Both the position numbers and the translations under genes were made by a program. From Corinectria fuckeliana (taxonomy: Eukaryota; Ascomycota; Sordariomycetes; Hypocreales; Nectriaceae), in NCBI GenBank assembly GCA_019137255.1, contig WPDH01000458.1, forward strand, positions 1 through 64,000: 64,000 nt of DNA. Reading direction: 5' to 3'. Below the pieces are notes generated by a model. It did not search any database. It worked only from the letters and a program-made list of their open reading frames with translations, and was not told the DNA's origin. Positions 10,842-20,730 of the stretch are shown here, one piece after another. Every line of letters begins with the position of its first letter. Position 1 is the first letter of the stretch.

Positions 10842-12074
10842 ATGGCCCAACCATTCTCCAACACCGAGAAAGCCTGCTTGGTACTTCGGCAAGTCTTCTT
10901 TGGTGAGTTCACATCTTCCAAGCTGTCATTGGCTTTTTACTACCGGCGCTAACTGGACGTTTTAGTACTCTGGTTTATTCCGCTGGCTCTTCTACGCTCT
11001 GCCATCGTCGCTTGGGTCCGAGGGCTCCCTCTTCGACTGTACCTCATCTGCGCAGTCCTCAACGCCGTGCTGGGAAGCCTTCGGCCACGCGAGATTCAGT
11101 ATCTGTGTGATTCTACGCAAGACACGTACCGAGAATGGATACTCGAAGAAATCGAAAGGGCAAACACAGCAGATCCCTTGGCTGGTCGGCTGAGCCTTGA
11201 CATCGAGCCGCTCGAGCAGGACGACTGTTCGCTTCTCTGGGTTGGCGACCGTACGAGGGCCAAGAAGGTCGTTCTGTTCTTCCACGGAGGCGGCTTCATT
11301 ACCCCTCTCCTGCCTGGTCACTTGGAAATCTGCTCGCGAGTGTGTGTGGATGCCGGAATTGAGATGCGTACCGAGGTTGCAGTAGCAGTGCTGGAATACA
11401 CGCTCTACCCGGCCGCAAGGCATCCCATTCAGCTGTGTCAGGCAGCCCGTGGCCTTTCCCATCTACTTACGTCTGGATTTCTTCCCCAAGACATTATCAT
11501 TGGCGGAGATTCCGCCGGAGGTAACTTGACGGCTCAGTTGCTATGTCATCTAGTGCGGCCGCATCTTCAAGCCGTTCCGATCCAGCTGTCCCAACCACTC
11601 GCGGCAGCATTCCTCATTTCGCCGTGGCTCACCCGATACACAAACGACCATTCGTATTTTGAGAATGGTTCGATCGATATGATCTCCGCCTTATCCGTCA
11701 ACAACACCACGATGGAGCTGCTCGGACCCGCTGATACGGTGGTGGAGAAGAATGAGCTTGCGAGTCGAGCGTTTCCACTTGACATGAGGGTCCCCTGTTT
11801 TGTCGGTTTAGGTGCTGTGACGAGGCAGATGTTTGTCACCGCAGGGCAAAATGAAGTGTTTCGGGATCAGTGTAGTTTCTACGTGCGCCAGGTGCGACGG
11901 TTCAATCCTGGGATGGTGGTGCGGTTCGATATACAACTGAAGCTGGCACATGACTTTATACTGTTGGAGGGCTTGGAGGGGCGAACTGGAGAATGCATGG
12001 AGATTATGAAAGAATGGATGAAGGGTTTGTTGTTTGAGGAAGTATCACGAGATCAAACTCAAGCGATTCTTTAA
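10842..12074 (+). CDS. Alpha/beta-hydrolase (HSL/arylacetamide-deacetylase-like esterase)
   Basis: Likely carboxylester hydrolase. Two exons, 10842-10902 and 10966-12074 (389 aa). The 63-nt intron has a GTGAGT donor and a CTAAC branch point. An N-terminal hydrophobic stretch (about residues 18-55) suggests a membrane anchor, as in fungal steryl-acetate deacetylase-like enzymes. The oxyanion-hole motif HGGGF is at 127-131, the nucleophile elbow GDSAGGN at 201-207 (Ser203), and the catalytic His is probably His349 in 'LAHDF'. The catalytic acid position falls in 'TAGQNEVFRD', where the commonly seen Asp of 'G.DE' is Asn and the neighbouring Glu could serve; activity is therefore likely but not certain. 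The physiological substrate cannot be told. Starting instead at internal 11067 would lose the anchor, and the spliced start is preferred. Confidence 0.85.
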
Positions 12075-13544
12075 TAGCATCTAGCACTACTGATTAGTTT
12101 TAATAACGACGCCTTACGCCCATTGTTATTTCTGTCCCATAATTTTGAATACCTTAATCAGCGGCTGGTTATTGTATTCATCAGCTACTTAATCTGTGAC
12201 TGATTTCCTCTTTGGACCTTCAGGAGGAAGAAACAATAGAAGAAGTTGTGGTTGGAGAAAAGACACTAAATCAGGCTCATCGTCCTTCTGGAAAAGAGGC
12301 ATTGCGGCGAGAACGACAACGGGAATAATGACGGATGTTAACTTCATTTAGCAAAACAGGCCAGCGCCGCCATCCTGTCGCTAGATACTGTTGCATTCAG
12401 TATTTAGGCCAATTGCCAATTGCTGCAGTTGGACGTGCGATAGATACAGCCACAACGAACGATTTGCGGCCGTCGCTCCGTTTGATGGCCCCTTCGCAGA
12501 GTAAGTAGGTAGATTAGTCTACTGCCTTTATATCCGTGCCAAATCTGGGGGAACGTGGCTGGCTGGCAACAACTGACAAGGGTGCAGCCGATCGTCCAGC
12601 AAGAAGAAGGGTTCCAAGAGTCGCCGCCTATTATAGACCTTTCCGCGTTGGCTATACATACGCGAGGGCCCTGTTGTTCCTGCCCCCGAATCTGGTCTCG
12701 AACCTAGACTCAAGGTAGCTCAGGAGGGTAATAATGATACAGTAATGACATAGTTGTCTCAATCAGCGTAGCAACCTGGCCATCCTACCATCACTATTGC
12801 TACCATTCAGCCAGGAATAGACCTAGTCGAAGCTCAGCCATCAAGCCCTGATACATAGTCCATGCTTTTGATTGGGGGTAGACCGCTTATCACAGCTTGT
12901 AGTACGACGCTTACTGCATGCACAGAGCCACCACTGCTCTGCAATGGCGTAAGTGATGAAGCCATAGGAGCCAACCACACAGTTAAGGTCACCTTCGGTT
13001 CTCATTCCAGTTCTGAGTGAGGGTGCGTTGTATTTGCGGCAGCCAGTAAGTCAAGGTATGACTGCGCCGTTGCGTGTCGGGAAGTGGTTGGCTATAGATG
13101 TATGTAACTTGCACCTTGGCCCAATGTGGCTGATCAGATCATCCAACTTTCAGGCCTCAATACACATGTGACGCGGCACAGTCTCCGATTGAGAAGCGCC
13201 GGGTCTAATACTGATCACTAAGATGTTTTCATTCACGATGATATGATTGGCTTCTCTAGTAACTGTCTTATCGCTGCAGCTGTACCGCCAGTCAGGTTTC
13301 CTAGCCTCCCACCCACAAGCCAGGTCGGAGAATCCTGTCGAATAGGAAATCTGCCGAGCTAACAGACCTCTACTTCCATCTTGTATTACTAGTAGTAGAT
13401 GTCGTGGCGAAAAGTGCAAAAGTCGTCGCTAAAACGGCGGACTATGCCACCGGTTCTCCAACTTCTCCATCTTGTGACATGCATTCCTCCAATAACCCGC
13501 AAAGTTCAGAATCTCAATTACAGAAACGCACTTCATCTATCACG
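12075..13544. other. Intergenic between hydrolase and pseudogene
   Basis: About 1.5 kb without a supported gene. Open frames here are short and have no recognisable similarity. The pseudogene's original promoter would lie in the right part. Confidence 0.5.
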
Positions 13545-16500
13545 ATGCCTTTGTGCTGACACCACACCGCTTTTCTGGTCTTGTTGTTTGCCGAATGTGT
13601 CTCAGCCGATCCCGGTGATGACTTTTCGAACAACTTGTTCTCAGACCTGGCTCCGTACGCATCGATTACCTTAGCTACGATGTAAGCTAGGGATGCTAAT
13701 TACTCATGTTTAGCCTTCTCGCACTGTCTGGAGAGAGTCACGATGCAATTCCTCAGCCAGTCTATGGAATGGGCCGATTGCATCATCACCACTATCGTCA
13801 GTGCGATCAGAGTCGGCGGCCCAACATGGCTGAATGCTATCCTTGGACGATCAAGGGAGAATATCTCCATCGCCGAAATAGAACTGATGTCATCTACATC
13901 CAATGAAGCGTGTGAGCTGCGGAATGGAGTTGATGTCGTCAGGTGCCCAGGACACGCCCCATCAAGGAGTTCATTTGCTTTTTCCCCCAGAAGTTCGAAA
14001 GCAATACATCAGTCAAAATCATGACACTGGTCCAAGCAGAAATCGAAAAGAACAAGGTGTTTCGGGAAGTGGGTTAGTTGCACACACATTCAGGATTTGG
14101 AAACACGCTCGCTAATGAACACATTGGTCACAGCACCTAGCGTCTCGAAAAACGTTTTCAGTGTACCTCGATGGTTGCAGAAGAAGGTTACAAAGGAGAA
14201 AAACGATACCATGACTGAGGCAAGTCAGGATGAGCAGCCCTGCATCCGCCATCATCGACTGAAGTGGCCCGTTCTTGGAAGCATCTTGCAAAACCTCAAA
14301 CCCTTGACCCGTGATGAGGAGGCGCCAGTACCCAGTGTGGAAGATCAACAGCCTCGAGAGATCATCATCCTACGAAACACAGACACGGAGGCACCAAGCA
14401 TCACGCTGAATCGTCATGAGAGCGCCGATAAGACTGGGTTACACCTGGTAGCCGCGTTCGGGACAGTCCTGCAGTTGGGAGTACTATTTTACTTCGGCTT
14501 CATCACCTATTTTTCATCCCTGAGGTTTAAGAAAGACGGCGACTACATTTTTGACTAGGCATTTCCTTTTGCTGCCGGAGGAACGGTCTCCTTGGTCCTC
14601 GGCATGTTTCTCTGCGCCTTTGTGATCGACAGCAGCACAGAAGAGAAGAGGTACACAGCCACCGGAGGGTTTCGAACGCAGCTTGTCTGGTAGCAAACAG
14701 AATCCACCGTGAGCGATCAGGTTTTCAAATCATTCGCTCTGTATGTCCGACAATGCCCACAATTTATCAGGACGTCAAAGAGAGCACAGCACGTGACTAA
14801 GGCAGAAACCTCGTCTCTACGAAGCTCCCAGGAACCCGCTAGGGAAAGCAGTTTATCGATCCTAAGCTCGAGGGAATCAGGTAGAGAAAGCGTTTCACCG
14901 AAGGCAGCTTCGTGGAGTCCCGCTCCTTTACCAGACAACTAAAGTTCGAGAACAGGTATGTCTGTGCTTGGAACTTACATCTGTCTCTTTGGGCTTGTCA
15001 TCCAGTTTATTGGCTTGAGAGCAATGCACTGGTCAGCTTCAGTAGGCCAGTTGATAGCGGTGCTAATTATGGCCGTACTGAGAGCATTGATTCGACGCGG
15101 ATTCACGGATCCCATTGAAAGCCACCAGCTTCATCCAGGATACGAACTTGCCTCGTTCTTCATCTCATTGGCAAATCTGAATCCAGATCGTCTCGACAAA
15201 ATCACGCCGGACGACGAATTTACCTCTTGTCACGACGGTCGTGACACGAACAGCCTGTGCCACAATCAGGAGTCGGAAAGAAAGCTTTTTGCGGGTTTGA
15301 GAAAACTACGTCAGATTGTTGGTTGGAAGGACCATGCCTCGAATGAGCTTGATATGGGCTTTTCGCAAGATACAGGCTTCTCGTGAGACACAGGCTTCTA
15401 GATTCATTAGGGCCCATTAAAATCGCAAGGAATTCAGAGAACTTTCTACACCAGAATCGCCTACAGAAGAAATGTCTGCATCAGGTATATTTGCGTCAGA
15501 CTTGATTTCTCCAGACCTATCCTCACTGATGCCAATGACCGGCCAAGTAGACCTTGATGGCGGTGGTATCTTAATACCCGAAAAAAACAATGCACAGAGA
15601 ATCACGTTTCTACGAAGATCCCTCGCAAAGCTTGCTGATTGGCGTGGACCAGCATCAATGGAAGCCATCCGTCTTACCGAAGCAATCGAGGTGACTATGA
15701 ATACGTTCTTCTAGCCTGACGGAAAAGAGGCACAAACAAAGACATGGTCTCTCAAGGTGAACCTTGGCCAGGATGATCGAGACCAGACTACCATCTTTCA
15801 ACCAGATCACAGCAAAGAACGTTGGAGGCATACTCCGATCAAATTGAAGTAGCTTTATCACTCTGGCTGTTCTCAGTTGAAAGACGACGAAAGCGAATAC
15901 TAACAGAGGGTCCGGGCTCTACATTAGGGCCGTCGCCCTTGAACGATGACAATTGGTTTCGCAGGAAAGAGTTGAGGCTCAAACCGGCCCTAACGTTACT
16001 TGGCTAGATTACTCAACGTCTGCTTCGAAATTTGCAGTTATGGCTGCCTACTGACGGGCCCGAGGTTTTGGCGGTCGAAAAAGAAATCAAGGCCTCTGAC
16101 GAGACCGGTACCCAACTTGAGGCTGGTCCAACCAAAGTCGTGGGTTGTAGCAAGCCAAGTCCGACAGAAAGCGACAACGATGACTCGAGAGCCGATGATG
16201 AAACACTTCCATTTTGGCGCTTCTGACCAGTCTTTCAGCCTGGTGGTTTCGAAATAACAGAGGCGATCAAGCGTTTGAGGTACGGCGGCATGTCTTTAGC
16301 AATGGAGTCACACGACACGTTAGAGAAGCTTTATGCCAAGGACATGTTCTGCGCCTTCATGTGGCAAGTAGCTCGAAGCCTCCAACAGCCAGTAGACGAA
16401 CATTGCAAAATTCAGTCAGCTGCTGGTTCTGGACATGAGTCTTGGGAAACACTCCGTTTACTAAGCAGTCGCCTGTCGAAACTGGCACAGGACAATTCAG

Positions 16501-17230
16501 AACACAGGTCTGGAAAGTTTACATGATGCCTACTTTAGCCTTATATCTCCACTGAGCTTCATGAAAAGACTGCCGGGGCTTGACGCAGTCGTCACCATGA
16601 TGCACAAAAGAGCAAAGGAACACGGGAGACTGCAAGATTGGAAAAGAGCCGGCGACGCATATCAATGGCTGTTCCAATTAACGCAAGACGTAAAAACAGC
16701 TCTAGCTACTTTCAGGCAGCGGCAATGCTGACCAAGTATCTGCGGATCATTACTATCATCAACACATTAGAGATTCTGAAAGACAGCGTCAAACCGGGAA
16801 AGCTGCTGCAACGAGGCCTAATGAAGGTGCTGAAACCAGTAAAGAGGAACTTCTTGCCTGATCTTGAATTCCTATATACCTACCAGAAGAGAGCATGGAA
16901 GTCACCGACTCTCAATCGCCCAGCTTATCGAAATTTGGGTTATGCTCCCCAGAAATGCAGCCATACCACCGTTCATATTTGGGTTCTGTGGTCAATTCGG
17001 CCTTGGTTGATCTAGGGTAGCGATGATGAAAGGGAGGATCGTGTTGAACGACCGAACAAAAACGCAATGAAACAATTCGCGAATACCGAGGATATCCTGG
17101 GCTGGACGCCATTATGTTACGCCGCGGCAAACGATGACTAGTATCTAGGACGCAAACTGCTCCGCGAAAATGCTGAGGGGAATGTCGTCGATCTTCGCGA
17201 GCGGACGCCGTTGCATTATGCGAGTTCCTA
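13545..17230 (+). pseudogene. Decayed gene of a large fungal membrane/ankyrin-repeat protein
   Basis: Fragments in order match one large fungal ankyrin family. After a start at 13545 and a premature TGA come 'DPGDDFSNNLFSDLAP' (about 13620-13660), an apparent intron, and 'MEWADCIIT...VGGPTWL' with 'MSSTSNEACEL' (13743-13920). 'DTEAPSITLNRH' follows near 14390, then three hydrophobic segments (about 14440-14520, 14560-14640, 14960-15090) and 'AIRLTEAIEV' near 15680. 'EVALSLWLFSV' is near 15840, and remnants of two ankyrin repeats ('GWTPLCYAAAN', 'RTPLHYASS') lie at 17096-17226. Damage includes a 2-nt loss in a GA run near 13733, a one-base shift near 13965, TAG at 14556-14558 and 14691-14693, further stops after 14940, and several frame changes after 15380. 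The gene appears cut short just after the first ankyrin units. The family's function is not established; some members resemble self/non-self surveillance proteins (inference). Confidence 0.8.
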
Positions 17231-17702
17231 AGAATAATTCTGGGTTGTTTTGCTATTCTCACCTCCTAGAAATTGAAGTCTTCCTCCTCCTGCGTCTTCC
17301 AGGCCTTATATCAGAGATCAAGCCACGTAGTCTACCTTCGGGGCGTTAGGCCGTGTGTACCCCATCTGAACTTTGACTTCTTCCTGAAAGATGATTGTCC
17401 GGGGACGACTTGAAGGCTTAGAGAACAACGTGAGATCATACATTACCGGGCAGGAATGAATCAACTCGCAAAACGAAGACGTTGTAGTAAAGGTTTACTC
17501 GAGTAGCAGTATTGCTCCTTCGTTAGCAGTCGTATGAAGTGGTGAGAACTTGTTGCACACATCTTGTTCCCATAGTTCCCACCTACCTCCGCACATCGCG
17601 GTTTGAAGCATGCGTGTTGTTCCGCAGTGGTCCCTGGAAGCCCTCGGCGTAGTACGTCTGCTACTCTTCTTCTCTGTCTCGTCTATGGTGAAGTAACTCT
17701 GC
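17231..17702. other. Intergenic after the pseudogene
   Basis: About 470 nt. The expected further ankyrin repeats of the pseudogene are not found here. No gene seen. Confidence 0.4.
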
Positions 17703-18026
17703 TTATTCCTTGACACTCCCGTACTTTTCCACCAAGGCCTCGGCCGCATTATGCTCAACCTTGAAAGCAGCACACTCTTTGAACACGCGCTTCCAGTCAA
17801 AATCCCCCATGTTTTTATCCGCCTGTAGTTCATATGGGTCTGCGAGAGCGCAATCAAAATCCGACACGGCACCTCGTACATAGCCCTCATGTTGAGGTAG
17901 GACATTCCTCTCCTTGAGTTGGCTCCCGTATATAGAAATAAACCATTCTTTTCGAGCCCCTCCTGATTCGTAGTCAGCATTTGACAAACTAGCAAATAAG
18001 TACAGTGTTGTAGAATTAGAGAAGGA
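17703..18026 (-). CDS. Orphan open frame, probable 3' exon or relic
   Basis: An uninterrupted minus-strand frame of 107 codons ends at 17703. It has protein-like composition ('GGARKEWFISIYG', 'GDFDWKRVFKECAAFKVEHN', 'LVEKYG'). It begins after a TGA at 18027-18029 and has no ATG near its start; only alternative codons or an internal Met late in the frame are available. It therefore looks like the last exon of a longer gene or the surviving end of a dead one. I found no convincing upstream exon in 18030-18300, which is the promoter area of the divergent gene at 18404. I do not recognise the family. Confidence 0.35.
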   Translation of the reverse strand, partial: SFSNSTTLYLFASLSNADYESGGARKEWFISIYGSQLKERNVLPQHEGYVRGAVSDFDCALADPYELQADKNMGDFDWKRVFKECAAFKVEHNAAEALVEKYGSVKE

Positions 18027-18403
18027 TCATAGCTGAGGGGATGTTAAGGGATTTCTCCACGGGGCAGTGGAGTCTTGTCTGCAGGACCATGACCAACACA
18101 CATTGCATAGAGGGTAAGCTGCAGGAAATCGCCTGCCCATAAACCCTCAACTCGATAGTCATCATGTGACTAGCGGTCCGGGGTGATCATCCAATCTCCA
18201 TCGACTTCTGCTCCTCACTTACCGCCGACGTCTTCAGGGAACAGACTACTTCCAACATTCCTAGTCATTTAGACTTCGATACTAGTTGCTTAGTATCACT
18301 CTTGATCTCTCTCTCTATCACACCTCACCAGCTTCCATTTACTTGCTTCTACACATCTATCCTCTGTTCAACTTCTCAAGATCATTCAACTCCAACATCC
18401 ATC

Positions 18404-18895
18404 ATGTCTAGCACCTATTGGTACCGGGTTTACAAGCTCAAACTGAGCCTGTCTATCAGTGACCCAGACATGGCGGGCCCGCGATTCCACACCATTATCT
18501 TCGTTGAGACGCATGAGCGAGGGCAAGGCACCGGAATCAAGCACCACGTCACTGGCGATATTGTTACAGGCATGCATTATGAGGCGGTCGAATACGACGA
18601 CCCTAAAAACTGCGAAACCCTCGCTTCAATGGAACACATCGGTTACACCGAGGCTGCAACGTACGCAGCGACATGGGACAGTCACCTCAAGACTCTCCCA
18701 CCACCCCCAAAGCAGAAGGCATTCAACGTGAGAACGATGAAAACGGAACCAGTCAAATCTTGGGATCCTTTGACCTTCTACGAGGCTGGTGAAGCTCGCA
18801 AGCCGCTGATTAAGTGCACCGAGTGGCTAGAACAACAGGCAATCCCAAGCCTGTTTGCTAAGGGTCTTATGCAAAGCAGAAAGCCCTCCTCTTAG
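18404..18895 (+). CDS. Conserved fungal hypothetical protein (163 aa)
   Basis: Single-exon gene. The start at 18404 (MSSTYWYRVYKLKL) is chosen because the longer frame from 18302 would add an N-terminus encoded by pyrimidine-rich leader-like sequence, and the ATG follows a typical fungal CATC context. The protein has an 'FHTIIFVET' segment (about residues 27-36), 'KHHVTGDIVTGMHYE' (about 46-61), and 'KQKAFNVRTMKTEP' followed by 'KCTEWLEQQAIPSL' toward the C-terminus. I recognise this layout only as a recurring family of small uncharacterised fungal proteins with no known function. No signal peptide, membrane segment or catalytic motif is evident. It lies between two gene relics in the accessory part of the window. 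Confidence 0.7.
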   Translation: MSSTYWYRVYKLKLSLSISDPDMAGPRFHTIIFVETHERGQGTGIKHHVTGDIVTGMHYEAVEYDDPKNCETLASMEHIGYTEAATYAATWDSHLKTLPPPPKQKAFNVRTMKTEPVKSWDPLTFYEAGEARKPLIKCTEWLEQQAIPSLFAKGLMQSRKPSS

Positions 18896-20730
18896 TCCAT
18901 GGAGGATCGTCTGTGTATCGTACACAACTGAGGAACAAAAAGGTTACGGCGGGTGGTTTTGTGGAGTTGGAAGCTGGAAAAGGCAGTTCGACGAGTTAAC
19001 TTGATTTATGCTTGGTTTCCCCAGGTATTGCGCTCTGACAACCTTCCAATACCTGATACAATATTGGGTTTTTGTACCCCTAGGCCTTGAAACGAGTGAC
19101 GGGTCAATGGCTACACGTTGATAAACATTCGTTGAGTGATATGCATGCGAAATCTCACTACTCCTTGCCGTAGGGAATTGGTGGCATGGTCAACGTGAGC
19201 GGTAGTTTGTCACATTTCGGATTGAGGATACGTGTAGTAATGAGCACATGTTCAATGTATGCCATAGCTAAAACACAATTGTCGATTGGGCACGGAAGCT
19301 ACACCAAATCATGCTGTGTTAAGTACATCGACTTAGAGCTGGTGTATCCTCGGTGCCGTTGCCGTACTTGACTTCGACCGGATTGGTAAGTGCGTGTTTC
19401 GTGGCTGTCTCCTTCAGTTGGGGCATTCTCAGCGACGGTCTTGAACAGCAGCCGCATAGCACTGTCCCCTTTGGAGACAAGAGTTCTCAGGACGGAGCCC
19501 ACCTGTCCACCAGGGCCACAACCCCTCCTGCAGGCACGCTTGAGGTTTGCGGAGGGTCTGCAATGCAAGTAATAGGTGAGTTCTAGACGACCCTGGGTTG
19601 TCTTTGTCGCAGTATCTAGGTGGCAGGCTTCGTATTCGTCACTGAACTACTTGAAACTCCAAGAAATATGCCGTCAAGCTCGGATTATTCTGTAATTTAG
19701 CAGAGTGAGTCGTTGAATAACAACGCAATAGCACGTTAGTACTCGCTAGCATCATAAGAGAGCTTCCATAATTCCACTCTCACCCTAGGAACATGGCCTC
19801 TATTTGTCTCGACGCAGGTCGGGGCAACTAATGAGGGCAAGTAGGATAATAGCCCGCCGAATGTTTAGGGGTTGGTGCAGTTCGTCGCAGTTCAGTCATT
19901 GGGAGGCGAATTACGGCGACCGTCCGAATATCGACTCCCCGGTACCATGGCAGTATCGTAAAATGTTTCTCTGGAATTAAAACTAAAATAACCAACACAG
20001 GCCCTTTAAAGAGGCGACTCTGAGGAACTGTGCTAACTTGATGAATTGTGGTCGACTTCTCTAACCGAAAGAGCTCTTGAGCGGCAGCCTAAAGCTATAA
20101 ACCAGCGTATAAGGCACACATCTCGAGCTTTGTGCTGCTTCAACTTTTCACGCGTTTACTCGTGATGAGTCAAGTTGACGTGCTTGGAGGTTGGACGTAT
20201 ACTAACGGTCTTCTATGTGCTATGGCGTCCCCTGGGAGCCTACATTGCTGTGTAGCGCACTGCACCACAGCGTGAAGAATACCCCGACTTTTCAGGTGTC
20301 TGCCATGTCTCCTTTGAGCCATTGTTAGACTAGAGCGTATCTAGTGGAGACTTGCAGAGCTTATCAGTTTAGAATTGTCTAAATTGTGCTCGCCTGGCTC
20401 CTCACGACTCCGCTGCAGAGCAAACTTATCTGAGACAAAAGCCGAAAAGGAAATTGAAGGGGAAATGCACGACGGCAGTCAGCAGCACTTGCAAACGCCA
20501 CTGCATGCCTACAGCATGGATGCCTTGATAATGAGGAATCTGTCTGCCCCTCACCTGTCGTGTAACCAACCTCTGCTCTTTGGACAACTAGCACCTGCCG
20601 AGTGGGAAGGTATCTAGCTTCCCTCTCACATCTTGCAAACACCGGGCTTCCCACTACCTCCTTGAAACCGGCCATCTCCTCACCTCTTCACCGCGGCCGG
20701 CCGTAGTCACAGGCTGAGCGACACGCCAAG
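18896..20730. other. Intergenic, gene-free
   Basis: About 1.8 kb without a supported gene. Short overlapping frames on both strands (for example 19299-19586) have no domains. The right end is the promoter and leader of the DUF6604 gene. Confidence 0.5.
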
